This document shows, piece after piece, positions 36,291 through 45,889 of a stretch of 64,000 bases of DNA. The DNA is from Rhizobium sp. Q54 (GTDB lineage Bacteria; Pseudomonadota; Alphaproteobacteria; Micropepsales; Micropepsaceae), in assembly GCA_945860165.1 (NCBI GenBank), contig CAMAPL010000009.1:1-64000 (forward strand), in the 5' to 3' direction. The position numbers were made by a program, and so were the translations under genes. The notes under the pieces are model-generated. The model was not told the DNA's origin and ran no database searches. It was given only the letters and a program-made list of their open reading frames with translations. Within the stretch, counting starts at the first letter, position 1; each line of letters starts with the position of its first letter.

Positions 36291-37547
36291 TCACCCCCAC
36301 CAAACTTCTCCAGGCGCGAGATGTGCCTTGGCGACATCGGGATTGATGTCGAAACCCAGGCCTGGCTTGTCCTGGATGTGGAAATAGCCATCCTTCCAGA
36401 ACAGCCCTTCATGCGTGACCAGGGTCGGCCACCAGTCCACCCACTTGGCCAGTTCATGGACGCGGAAGTTACGCACCGAGGCACAGGCGTGCGCCGAAGC
36501 CGCGGTGCCGATCGGGCTGGCGGGATTGTGCGCCGCCGTCCAGATGCCATACAGGTCGGCCAGATCGGCGATGCGCTTGGCCTCGAACAACCCGCCCGAT
36601 TTGGGAATGTCGATATGCACGCCCGCCGTCGCCTGGCGCAGGATGATCTGGGAGAACTGATGGAAGCCGTAAAGATTTTCCCCTGTGCAGATCGGCGTGT
36701 TGGTGGCCTTCGCCACCCGCTCCAGGGTTTCGGGATTTTCCGGCGGCGTCGGGTCTTCCACGAACATCGGATTGGTGTGCTCGATGGCGTTGCACAGCTT
36801 GATCACGTCGTTGACGGAATATTTCCAGTGACACTCCATGGCGAAGTCGGTGTCGCCCAGCGCCTTGCGGATACGTTCCATGCGGTCGGTGATGCGCCGG
36901 ATGTCCAGATTGGTGAGCTGGTTGGTGTAGGGATCGTGGCCCGGCTCGGAATAGGTAGGGTCGGAGCTGCGCGGCACCGCGTCGCCCTGCACCTTGAAGG
37001 CGGTGAAGCCATAGGGATTGTTGGCCTTGGCTTCCGCAACCTGGTCACCCCAGGATTGCGCGTCTTCGGGATGGCGCTCCGGCGCCTGCAGTGTGCGATA
37101 GAAGCGTACCTTGTCGCGGAAGCGGCCGCCGAGCAGGTTGCAGACAGGAGTCTGCAGCAGACGCCCCGCCAGATCCCACAACGCGATCTCGATGCCCGAG
37201 GCCGCATGCATGGTGAGGCCGCCGGTGGCGCCATAGCCGCCATTGAGGAACAGCATCTTGGTGTAAAGCTTGACCACATTCAGCGGATCTTCGCCGATCA
37301 GCTGGGCCTTGAAGCGGTTGAGAGTGATGTCCTTGACGCCGGGACCCCAATAGCCCTCGCCGATACCGAACACGCCGGCATCGGTTTCGATCTTGATCAG
37401 GTTCCAGTCCCAGGTGCCGCGGATGACCATCACCTTGACGTCGGTGATCTTGACCTTCTTCGCCAGATATTGGGCCTTGGCCTGATAGGGCAGCGCGAAA
37501 CAGGAGGCGGCGCCCAGCACCAGCAGTTTGCGGCGATCCAAAGTCAT
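36291..37547 (-). CDS. Mandelate racemase/enolase-superfamily protein with Tat-like signal
   Basis: MTLDRRKLLVLGAASCFALPYQAKAQ leader; MECHWKYSVND, FVEDPTPPEN, TGENLYG, AHNPASPIG. Confidence 0.85.
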   Translation of the reverse strand: MTLDRRKLLVLGAASCFALPYQAKAQYLAKKVKITDVKVMVIRGTWDWNLIKIETDAGVFGIGEGYWGPGVKDITLNRFKAQLIGEDPLNVVKLYTKMLFLNGGYGATGGLTMHAASGIEIALWDLAGRLLQTPVCNLLGGRFRDKVRFYRTLQAPERHPEDAQSWGDQVAEAKANNPYGFTAFKVQGDAVPRSSDPTYSEPGHDPYTNQLTNLDIRRITDRMERIRKALGDTDFAMECHWKYSVNDVIKLCNAIEHTNPMFVEDPTPPENPETLERVAKATNTPICTGENLYGFHQFSQIILRQATAGVHIDIPKSGGLFEAKRIADLADLYGIWTAAHNPASPIGTAASAHACASVRNFRVHELAKWVDWWPTLVTHEGLFWKDGYFHIQDKPGLGFDINPDVAKAHLAPGEVWWG

Positions 37548-37655
37548 GAGATGCTCCCCCAACTTGTTTTAATTGCGCGAGAGATTGCAGCGACCCACCA
37601 GAGGCGTCAACGTCGCCGCGCTGCATACAGAATATAGATAAAGTTGGGAGGCGTT

Positions 37656-38357
37656 ATGAGCAGATGCAGCATCGCGGTGGCCGCGCTTTTGGGCGCTTGC
37701 CTGCTGGTGCCCCCCGCACAAGGCGCGCAGACGCTTTGGACCTTCGACAACCTGTCCCGGATCGGGGGCCTGTCTCCAAAGGTGGAGGGGCATCCGCAGC
37801 TGGTGGACGGTCCGGCGGGCAAGGCCGTGCAGTTCAACGGCAGGGATGACGCCCTGTTCTTTGAGGGCCGCCCGCTGGTGGGCGCGAAGACTTTCACCAT
37901 CGAGGCGATAATCCGCCCCGAAGGCGGCGATTTTGAACAGCGCTGGATGCATATCGTCGAAACCGACCCGGTCACGGGGCTGGATTCCCTGCCCGCCGGC
38001 ACCAGCGATCCCAATCCCCGCTTCATGTTCGAAGTGCGGGTGAAAGACGGCAGTTGGTATCTGGATGCCTTCGTCAACAGCAAGGCCGGCAGCAAGGCGC
38101 TGATCTTTCCCGACAAACTTCATCCGATTGGGCGCTGGTATGCGGTGGCGCAGAGCTATGACGGCAAGACCTACCGCATGTATGTCGATGGCGTGCTGGA
38201 AGGCGAAGCCGATGTCGCATTCACCCCCCACGGTCCCGGTCACACAATGATCGGTGTACGCATCAACCACGTGAATTACTTCAAAGGCTCGGTGGCGCAG
38301 GCGCGATTCACCGATGCCGCGCTGGCGCAGAACCAGCTGCTAAAAATCCCGAAATAA
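37656..38357 (+). CDS. Exported LamG/concanavalin-like domain protein
   Basis: Signal peptide; FEGRPLVGAKTFTIEAIIRPEGG, WYAVAQSYDGKTYRMYVDGVLEGEADV. Confidence 0.75.
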   Translation: MSRCSIAVAALLGACLLVPPAQGAQTLWTFDNLSRIGGLSPKVEGHPQLVDGPAGKAVQFNGRDDALFFEGRPLVGAKTFTIEAIIRPEGGDFEQRWMHIVETDPVTGLDSLPAGTSDPNPRFMFEVRVKDGSWYLDAFVNSKAGSKALIFPDKLHPIGRWYAVAQSYDGKTYRMYVDGVLEGEADVAFTPHGPGHTMIGVRINHVNYFKGSVAQARFTDAALAQNQLLKIPK

Positions 38358-38358
38358 T

Positions 38359-39462
38359 TTACGTCTTACCGCTAAGACGGGCGCCCCAGTCCAGCAGTCC
38401 CGGAAACAGTGCAATGAGCACGCGACACACGGCGCGGGTGTCGCTGCGCATCGCCAAATGGGCGAATAGCGACGCGGCGTGAATCCGGGTTGCAAACCGC
38501 CGGTGCCAGGCGCCGGCATATTCACCTTCCCGGCCCGCAATCAGCAGCCGCGACAGCAGGGCACCGGCCTGGATCGCCATGCTGATGCCTTCGGCGATGA
38601 TAGGATGCGCCTCGCCCACGCTGTTGCCGACAAAAAAAACGCCATCGGCATGACGCGAACGGATGCCGGGATGTATCGGACCGGTGGAGAGGAAATTACC
38701 CTCCAGCGCGGCACCGCCCAGCGCCTTGTCCACGCCCGCCGTGGTGGCGCGGATATGGGCCAGCACCGCCTCGGCCGCCTTGCCGCCATGACGCTGCCGC
38801 GCCAGCGCCAGCGCGTCACGCCGGATGCAGCAGGACAGTGACAGGCGCGCTGCATCGCTCTGCACCATGCCGCCATAGCCGCCCGGAAAGGCCAGCAGCG
38901 GCATCAGGCCGGGTGGCAGCGCGCCGCTGGTGAAATGCGCCTTGAAGGCGAACAGGTCGGATGGCACATCACAACCATCCGGCACCGCGAAAATGCCCCT
39001 GGCGTTCCAGGAACCGCAGGCGGCGATGATGTTGCGCGCTTTCAACTCGCGCCCATCCTGCAGCGCGCAAACGGATGCCCCGCCCTCGCGCCGCAATCCC
39101 ACGACGTCGGCGGGCTGGAACAGCTGTACCCCTGCCCGCACCGCCGCATCACGCAGCAATGTATCGAGATGCTCGCGCCCCAATGCCCGGCCCCACAGCC
39201 CCTCACGGGGTGAAGCCAGCTGGGTATCGCCGGCATAGAGGCCGATCCGCGACACCGGCGGCCCGGCGGCAGCCAGAAATTCCTCCCCGATGCCGCAAGC
39301 CTGCAACGCCGGCAGGCTGGTGGCCGAAATGAACTCCCCGCAAACTTTGCGGCGGGGAAATTCGCTTCTTTCCACCAGCGCGATTTTCCATCCCGCCTGC
39401 GCCAGTAGCCGCGCCGCCGCCGATCCGCCGGGCCCGGCGCCTACGACAACCGCGTCAAACAT
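38359..39462 (-). CDS. FAD-dependent oxidoreductase (geranylgeranyl-reductase-like) of the type III PKS operon
   Basis: DAVVVGAGPGGSAAARLLAQAGWKIALVERSEFPRRKVCGEFIS. Confidence 0.88.
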   Translation of the reverse strand: MFDAVVVGAGPGGSAAARLLAQAGWKIALVERSEFPRRKVCGEFISATSLPALQACGIGEEFLAAAGPPVSRIGLYAGDTQLASPREGLWGRALGREHLDTLLRDAAVRAGVQLFQPADVVGLRREGGASVCALQDGRELKARNIIAACGSWNARGIFAVPDGCDVPSDLFAFKAHFTSGALPPGLMPLLAFPGGYGGMVQSDAARLSLSCCIRRDALALARQRHGGKAAEAVLAHIRATTAGVDKALGGAALEGNFLSTGPIHPGIRSRHADGVFFVGNSVGEAHPIIAEGISMAIQAGALLSRLLIAGREGEYAGAWHRRFATRIHAASLFAHLAMRSDTRAVCRVLIALFPGLLDWGARLSGKT

Positions 39463-40123
39463 CGCGCTGTGCCCGGAAAACATGGCTGAAGGGCAAGGCG
39501 GCGGCTTCCGCCAGCCGCCAACCGCCGCCCTGCGGCCACAGACGCGACAGGTCCTGCCCCGCGAATCCCGCTTTCACGCTGGCGACCGCGTCATGGAGGG
39601 TGACGTCATTGCAGCCCAAGACGCCCACCAGATGCGCCGCCAGCAGGGCAAAGCTGTTTCGACGCGGTTCGCAGGCGACAAAGCAAGAGGTACGCGCCAC
39701 TATCGCGGTCAACAGACGCGACAGCGCTGCATCGTCAAAGTGATGCAGGAACAGATTGGCGGTGATGATGTCGGCATCCGGCATGGCCTCGAACACATCG
39801 CCAGCCTGCGTTTCGCAGCTCCACCCCAGCGCTTCAAACCCGGCGCGGGTTTCGCGCCCAACGATATCCTGCCGGTCGACGATCAGCACCTGCACGTTGG
39901 GCCAGTGTTTCGCCAGTCGCCTGGCGACGGACAGCATGAACAGCCCATCGCCACCACCAAGATCGGCCAATATGCGCGGCGGCGGACAGCGGGACAGCGC
40001 GCCCGCCATCAGCGCCTGCTGGCGCATGATGGCGTTGATCAGGACCAGATCGCGGCGCGAACGGATGGCGCGCGGATCGTTGGCGGGCAACAGGTCGAGC
40101 AGTTCCGGAACGAGGACCCGCAA
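39455..40123 (-). CDS. Class I SAM-dependent methyltransferase of the PKS operon (TTG start)
   Basis: RILADLGGGDGLFMLSVARRLAKHWPNVQVLIVDR; start codon directly follows the PKS stop (TAGTTG). Confidence 0.85.
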   Translation of the reverse strand: MRVLVPELLDLLPANDPRAIRSRRDLVLINAIMRQQALMAGALSRCPPPRILADLGGGDGLFMLSVARRLAKHWPNVQVLIVDRQDIVGRETRAGFEALGWSCETQAGDVFEAMPDADIITANLFLHHFDDAALSRLLTAIVARTSCFVACEPRRNSFALLAAHLVGVLGCNDVTLHDAVASVKAGFAGQDLSRLWPQGGGWRLAEAAALPFSHVFRAQRDV

Positions 40124-41185
40124 CTAGGCCGCCATGCGAAACATCATGGTTTCCGCCACCAGGCCCGGTCCAAAGGACATGGCGCAGCCCCGCGCCCCGG
40201 CGGAGCCTGTCCGCATCAACCGATCCAGCACGAACATCACCGTGCCTGACGACATGTTGCCGTAATCGTTGAGAATACCGCGCGACGCCAGCAAGGCTTC
40301 CGGCGGCAGGGCAAAAGCCTGTTCCACCGCATCCAGCACCGTGCGCCCGCCCGGATGCACCGCCCACAGATCAATATCGTTGGCGCCGCCCAGAATGGCG
40401 TCACGCGATTCCGACAGCGCGGTGCGGATGGCGCCCGGCACTGCGCCGGACAAAACCATATCGAAACCCTGCTGGCGGATATGCCAGCGGATCAACGCAC
40501 TGGTATCGGGCACCAGCGCGGCGCGGAACGAGTCCATCCGCACGCCGACTGGATCAGCGCTGACCAGCGCGGCGGCGCAGCCATCGGCGAACAGCAGGAA
40601 GGATAGAATTTCCTCCAGATTGTTGGTCTCGTGCAGATGCAGGGTGCAAAGTTCCAGATTGACCGCCAGCACCCGCGCCTCCGACTGGGAGCGCACAATG
40701 TGTCGCGCCAGCTTCAGGGCATTGATGGCGGCATAGCAGCCCATGAATCCCACCATGGTGCGCTCGACCGAAGGCGGCAGGCCGCAACGCTCGACCAGCG
40801 CCAGGTCGATGCCGGGGGCGGAAAAGCCGGTGCAGCTGGTGACGATAATGTGGGTGATGGCGGCGCGGTCTTCGCCCTGCAGCAGTTTCTCCACCGCGGC
40901 GACCGCCAGGTCGGGCGCCCAGGCTTCGAATTTGCGCATCCGCGCCGCTGTATCGGGAAAGGCACCCTTGGCGTAAAAGCCTTCCGCATCCACCGCAGAC
41001 CCGCCCTTCGCCGGTTCCAGGAAAGAATAACGGTGCGTAATGCCGCAGCGCTCTACCATGCGGTTGAACAAAGCCAGCTTGCGTTTGTCGTCCGCCAGCA
41101 TTCCCCGGCCAAACGCCAGGAACGCGTCCTGCACGTCATGCGGTGGAACCGCCGTGGCGATGCGGTTGATATGGGCCTGAGTCAT
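40124..41185 (-). CDS. Type III polyketide synthase (chalcone/stilbene synthase-like)
   Basis: VTSCTGFSAPGIDLALVERCGL, VGFMGCYAAINALKLA, LWAVHPGGRTVLDAVEQAF, LNDYGNMSSGTVMFVLD. Confidence 0.92.
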   Translation of the reverse strand: MTQAHINRIATAVPPHDVQDAFLAFGRGMLADDKRKLALFNRMVERCGITHRYSFLEPAKGGSAVDAEGFYAKGAFPDTAARMRKFEAWAPDLAVAAVEKLLQGEDRAAITHIIVTSCTGFSAPGIDLALVERCGLPPSVERTMVGFMGCYAAINALKLARHIVRSQSEARVLAVNLELCTLHLHETNNLEEILSFLLFADGCAAALVSADPVGVRMDSFRAALVPDTSALIRWHIRQQGFDMVLSGAVPGAIRTALSESRDAILGGANDIDLWAVHPGGRTVLDAVEQAFALPPEALLASRGILNDYGNMSSGTVMFVLDRLMRTGSAGARGCAMSFGPGLVAETMMFRMAA

Positions 41186-41287
41186 GGTCGGTCTTTCGCG
41201 CAGGAACGCGCTACCCTAGCGCAGCGGACGGGTCTTTGCTCCCCCGTTCAGCCCCGGTTCAGGATCGCCGCTGCAGGATGGCGGCAA

Positions 41288-41569
41288 ATGGGAGTGAAAC
41301 AGATGATGCGCGTTTCCGGCCTGATCGTGGGATTTTTTTTGACCGCCAGTGCGGCGCAGGCGAATGACCTGCCGCCCGGCCCGATACACGACACAGTCTC
41401 CACGGCCTGCAGCCAGTGCCACAGCCCCGAGGTCGTCAGCTCGCAGCGCAAGACCCGCGCCGCCTGGGCCGATACCGTCAACCAGATGATGGCCAACGGC
41501 GCCACGGTCAGCGATACCGAATTCGACAAGGTGGTCGACTATCTGGCCAAGAATTTCCCGGCGAAATAG
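41288..41569 (+). CDS. Small exported cytochrome-c-like protein
   Basis: Signal peptide, CSQCHSPEVV, YLAKNFPAK C-terminus; alternative start ATG at 41303. Confidence 0.75.
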   Translation: MGVKQMMRVSGLIVGFFLTASAAQANDLPPGPIHDTVSTACSQCHSPEVVSSQRKTRAAWADTVNQMMANGATVSDTEFDKVVDYLAKNFPAK

Positions 41570-43609
41570 CTACCAGAGCTTCACACGCTGTTCGGGCGGC
41601 AGGTAGTACTTGTCGCCCGGCTTGACGTCGAAGGCCGCGTACCATTCGTCCTGGTTGCGGGTGGGACCGATGACGCGGAATTCCGCCACCGTATGCACAT
41701 TGGAGAGTGTCGCGGTGCGCAACATGCTCTCGCGCATCTTGGTCCGCCACACCTGGCCGAAGGACAGATACAGGCGCTGGTCACCCGTATAACCATCGAT
41801 TACCGGCGCGGGCCTGCCGTTGAGCGACAGGTGATAGGCCTTCAGCGCGATCGCCAGCCCGGCATTGTCGGCGATATTCTCGCCCAGCGTGTTCTTGCCG
41901 ATCACATGCAGGCCCGGCAGCGGCTCATAAGCGTCATACTGCTTCACCAGCGCGGCGGTGCGGGCGTCGAAATTGGCCCGGTCCTCCTTAGTCCACCAGT
42001 CCTGGAACACACCTTTGGCGTCGTACTTGCTGCCCTGGTCGTCGAAGCCATGGCTGATCTCATGGCCGATCACCGCGCCGATGGCGCCGTAATTCACCGC
42101 ATCGTCGGCGTTGGCGTCGAAGAAGGGCGCCTGCAGGATGCCGGCGGGAAACACGATCTCGTTGAGGGACGGATTGTAATAGGCATTAATGGTGGACGGC
42201 GTCATGCCCCATTCCAGCCGGTCGACGGGCTGGTTGATGCGGGCGACGTCCCGGTTCCATTCGTACATCGCGGCGCGCTGGACATTGCCGATCAAATCGC
42301 CGCGCACGATTTGCAAATCTGAATAGTCGCGCCATTTGGTGGGATAGCCGATCTTGGGCGTAAAGCTGCGGTTCTTCTCCTGCGCCTTGGCGCGGGTGGC
42401 CGGACCCATCCAGTCCAGCTTTTGCAGATTCTGGTCAAAGGCCTTGATCAGGTTGGCGACCAGGATATCCATCTTGGCCTTGGAAACGGGCGGGAAGTAG
42501 CGCGCCACATACAGCTTGCCCAGCGCCTCGCCCATGCTGGTGTCGAGCAGGCGGGTGCCCCGCGTCTTGCGGTCCATCTGCGCCGTGCGCCCGCTGAGCT
42601 CTGTACCGAAGAAAGAGAAGACCAGATCGTCGAAGCGCTTGGGCAGACAGGTGGCGAAGGTGCGCAGGTAATGCACCGTCAGGTAATCGCGCCAGGTGCT
42701 GACCGGCGTGGCGGCGAATATCCTGGCCAGCGGGCCGAAGGCGGTGTTTTCCGCCACGATCACATAGCGCTCATGGCCCTGCGGGGTTTTGAACGGAATG
42801 CTGGTTTCAGCCAGGAAGGCGTCCCAAGGAAATTCGGGCGCCAGCGTCTTGAGGTTGGAAACCGGCATGGGATTGTAGGTCTTGTCGGCGTCACGGCGGT
42901 CGGCGCGGGTCCAGGACACCCGAGCGATTTCTGTCTCCAGCGCCAGCACGCGGTCGGCGCGCGCCTGCGCATCGGGAAGGCCCACCAAGGTCATCATGTC
43001 GGCGAGATACTTGCGGTAAGCCTCGCGGGTTTTGACGATGGCCGCGTCGCTGGACAGGTAATAGTCGCGCTCGGGCATGCCCAGGCCCGACTGGCTGAGA
43101 TTGACCGAATAATTGTCCGGATTCTTGTCGTCGATGCCCATCCCGATGCCATAGATGCTCTGGGTCGAAAGCTTGATCGAGCCCATGGCGCTGGCCACCT
43201 GGGCGTGGGTCTGCAGGCCCGCCAGATAATCGAGGTCTTTGCGCACCGGCTGCAGGCCCTTGGCCTCGATGGCGGCGGTGTCCACGAAACTGGAATAGCC
43301 ATCGCGCAGCTTGCGCTCTTCCGCCGACAGCGTCCGCTTCTTGCTCAGTTCGTCTACGATGATCTGGAGCCGCTGTTCGCTGAGGATCTGCAAATCCTGA
43401 AAGGAACCGGCGCTGGCGCGGTCGGCGGGAATCTGCGCTGTGCGCAACCAGCCGCCATTGACGTGCTGGAAGAAATTATCGCCCGGCTTGACGCTCTTAT
43501 CGAGCGAAGAAAGATCCACGCCCCACTTGCCCAGCTTGGCGCTTTGGGCCAGGGCCGAAGACGCGGCCAACACGCCGCACAGAAGAACCAGAGCCGGAAG
43601 ACGGGACAT
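41570..43609 (-). CDS. M13 family (neprilysin/PepO) metallopeptidase
   Basis: VIGHEISHGFDDQGSKYDAKG, NAYYNPSLNEIVFPAGILQAPFFD, ENIADNAGLAIALKAY; signal peptide. Confidence 0.94.
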   Translation of the reverse strand: MSRLPALVLLCGVLAASSALAQSAKLGKWGVDLSSLDKSVKPGDNFFQHVNGGWLRTAQIPADRASAGSFQDLQILSEQRLQIIVDELSKKRTLSAEERKLRDGYSSFVDTAAIEAKGLQPVRKDLDYLAGLQTHAQVASAMGSIKLSTQSIYGIGMGIDDKNPDNYSVNLSQSGLGMPERDYYLSSDAAIVKTREAYRKYLADMMTLVGLPDAQARADRVLALETEIARVSWTRADRRDADKTYNPMPVSNLKTLAPEFPWDAFLAETSIPFKTPQGHERYVIVAENTAFGPLARIFAATPVSTWRDYLTVHYLRTFATCLPKRFDDLVFSFFGTELSGRTAQMDRKTRGTRLLDTSMGEALGKLYVARYFPPVSKAKMDILVANLIKAFDQNLQKLDWMGPATRAKAQEKNRSFTPKIGYPTKWRDYSDLQIVRGDLIGNVQRAAMYEWNRDVARINQPVDRLEWGMTPSTINAYYNPSLNEIVFPAGILQAPFFDANADDAVNYGAIGAVIGHEISHGFDDQGSKYDAKGVFQDWWTKEDRANFDARTAALVKQYDAYEPLPGLHVIGKNTLGENIADNAGLAIALKAYHLSLNGRPAPVIDGYTGDQRLYLSFGQVWRTKMRESMLRTATLSNVHTVAEFRVIGPTRNQDEWYAAFDVKPGDKYYLPPEQRVKLW

Positions 43610-43639
43610 GAGGGGATCTCCGAAAGAAGAAGGGAAAGT

Positions 43640-44359
43640 CTAAGGGGGCGATTGCGGCATTTCCACGATGACGCCGGGTGCAACCTGGCTGCCGTCGGGC
43701 TGGTGGCTCAGTGCCACGCTGAGGGTCGCGCCGGGCACCAGCAGGCTCTTGTCGCCCAAGGTCAGGGTCGAGACAGGTGTTCCGGGCAGGACTTCGATGG
43801 CGGCGTCGGCGCTGCAGGCCAGCGCGCTGGCAAAGGCCGGCGGCACCGCCCGCCCCTCGCACACCGCGCGGTTGCGAGCGCCGGTCAGGGTCGCGCCCCG
43901 GTAATGCAAGGTGATGGTGCCGTCGAACAGGCCCTGCGGGCTTGTCGGCTTGACCTGGCTGACAACGCCGTTGACCAGCAAGCGGCCGCCATCCTCGAAG
44001 CGGCCTTCCCCGCTGCCGCGCAACCCATCGCCATAGAGATAGACATTCTGGGCGCGCAGCCAGCCGCCACGCCCTTCCGTCACCGCGGCGCCGGCATAGT
44101 CACCGGGCTTGAGCACGCCGAAGAAGCTTTTCTGCTGCTGCACATATTGCGTCCCCGGCAGGACCGACACGGTGAGCGGGGTGCCGGGCGCCGCATTCGC
44201 CGCCAGCGGCTCCAGGGTCATGGTCTGGCCGTCGAACGCCGCCAGCCGCGCCTTGATCCGCGTCACGCCCTGGGCGCCCGCTTCAAGGGGAAAAAACTGC
44301 GCCGCGGCGCATATCAGCACCGCGGCGCATGTCAGACGGTATCCAAAGCGAAGCGACAA
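43640..44359 (-). CDS. Exported hypothetical protein, DUF5666-like beta domains
   Basis: Signal peptide after a TTG start; RIKARLAAFDGQTMTLEPL, repeated OB-like segments. Confidence 0.5.
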   Translation of the reverse strand: MSLRFGYRLTCAAVLICAAAQFFPLEAGAQGVTRIKARLAAFDGQTMTLEPLAANAAPGTPLTVSVLPGTQYVQQQKSFFGVLKPGDYAGAAVTEGRGGWLRAQNVYLYGDGLRGSGEGRFEDGGRLLVNGVVSQVKPTSPQGLFDGTITLHYRGATLTGARNRAVCEGRAVPPAFASALACSADAAIEVLPGTPVSTLTLGDKSLLVPGATLSVALSHQPDGSQVAPGVIVEMPQSPP

Positions 44360-44367
44360 AACGTTCC

Positions 44368-45129
44368 TCAGCGGCGCGGCTTCTGGAATTTGAGCATGAT
44401 CTGGTTGGTCTTGCCGCGGATGTCGTTCTCGAACACCCGCTTGGTGCCATCGTCGGTGGCATAATGCAGGGCGTTGCCTTCCGCCACCAGCTTGAAGCCC
44501 GCCGCTTCGGCTTCCTTCACCACGGTGGATTTCTTGATGCGGTGCAGGGTTTCGGTGACGTCGTCGCCGGCGGTTTCGGCGGCGGCGTGATCCAGCACGA
44601 TGTAATATCCGCCCCGCTTGAGCGACTTGAAGATCGACTTGTTCACTGTGGTCACGTCCATCGCGTAGGACTTGTTGTGCATGTCGTGATAATTCAGCGA
44701 GGTCCACACCACATCCACCGGCTCGGGCGTAACGAACTGCGGCAGCGGCCCGTGGATTACTCCCAAATTCTTGTAAACCTTCTTGAGGTCGGCCATCTGG
44801 TTGTCCGGGTCCTTACCCTGGCCCTTCAGGCGTTCGTCATACTGGGTGCCGAAATAGCCATAGACTCGGCCGCCCGGCTCCACCGCCTTGGCGAAGATGC
44901 GGGTGAAGTAGCCGCCGCCCGGCAGCAAATCGACCACGATCTTGCCGGGCGTGATGCCACCAAATTCCAGCATCTCGGCCGGCTTGCGGTTTTCATCGCG
45001 CGCTGTATCGGCCGGCGGACGGGCGCTGTCGGCGACCGCTTCCTTCATCTTCGCGGTCGGCGCGGCGGTGACGATTGCCGTCGATGCCATCAGCGCGGCG
45101 GCGGCCAGAAACAGAGTTGCGTTTTTCAT
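44368..45129 (-). CDS. Methyltransferase-fold protein with Sec signal peptide (COG4798-like)
   Basis: MKNATLFLAAAALMASTAIVTAAP; GKIVVDLLPGGGYFTRIFAKAVEPGGRVYGYFG. Confidence 0.8.
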   Translation of the reverse strand: MKNATLFLAAAALMASTAIVTAAPTAKMKEAVADSARPPADTARDENRKPAEMLEFGGITPGKIVVDLLPGGGYFTRIFAKAVEPGGRVYGYFGTQYDERLKGQGKDPDNQMADLKKVYKNLGVIHGPLPQFVTPEPVDVVWTSLNYHDMHNKSYAMDVTTVNKSIFKSLKRGGYYIVLDHAAAETAGDDVTETLHRIKKSTVVKEAEAAGFKLVAEGNALHYATDDGTKRVFENDIRGKTNQIMLKFQKPRR

Positions 45130-45226
45130 GATCCCACTCCCCAAGGTGATTGTTGCGCCAAGCCTAGCGCATTTTCGTCGGACCGCGCAGGGGCCGCGGG
45201 CGCCTTTGCGGGAAAGAATTTGCCCA

Positions 45227-45706
45227 CTATGCGGGCACTTCGATGGGAAAACCGGGGGCGATCTTGGAGGCATGGATCACCAGCGAGCTTTTTACGCTGG
45301 CGACGTTCTTTTCCGCCGTCACCGTGTCGGTGATGAAGGACTGGAAGGCCGACAGGTCACGCGCCACGCATTTGAGGATGAAATCCACTTCACCCGACAG
45401 CATGTGGCACTCGCGCACTTCCGGCCAGCGGCGCGTGCTTTCCTCGAAATGCTTGAGATCGCCGTCCTTCTGGCTGGACAGGCCGACAAAAACGAAACCG
45501 GTGACTTCGAAGCCCAGCGAGCGTCCATCGAGATCGGCGTGATAGCCCTTGATGAAACCAGCTTTCTCCAGCGCCCGGATGCGGCGAAGGCAGGGCGGCG
45601 CGGTGATCCTGGCGCGGCGCGACAGTTCCACATTGGTAATGCGCCCATCGGACTGCAATTCGCTGAGGATGCGCAGGTCGATGGCGTCCAGCTTGCGGGT
45701 GTCCAC
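45227..45706 (-). CDS. Lrp/AsnC family transcriptional regulator (GTG start)
   Basis: LDAIDLRILSELQSDGRITNVELSRRARITAPPCLRRIRALEKAGFIKGY. Confidence 0.9.
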   Translation of the reverse strand: MDTRKLDAIDLRILSELQSDGRITNVELSRRARITAPPCLRRIRALEKAGFIKGYHADLDGRSLGFEVTGFVFVGLSSQKDGDLKHFEESTRRWPEVRECHMLSGEVDFILKCVARDLSAFQSFITDTVTAEKNVASVKSSLVIHASKIAPGFPIEVPA

Positions 45707-45889
45707 GAGGTATCCTAGCTGTCGGAAATGGCGGCGTCCTAATAACGCAAGCATTTGCCGCGCGCAATAATGTTTCTCGAATCTGCTATGCAACGGCAGA
45801 ACAATGCGCCGGAAACCGGCATCATAACCTTATGCACTGACTTGGCTTTTTTCCTGACTTGACCAAAAGCTCCGCCATAACGATATGAC

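Noticed and set aside
36081-37637. 518 aa plus-strand ORF
   Set aside because: Antisense to the MR/MLE gene; composition typical of a shadow frame.
42422-44464. 680 aa plus-strand ORF
   Set aside because: Antisense to the M13 peptidase and its neighbour; GC-rich shadow ORF.
45130-45273. 48 aa N-terminal extension of the exported methyltransferase ORF
   Set aside because: Pro/Arg/Ser-rich with no similarity; a clear signal peptide begins at 45129.
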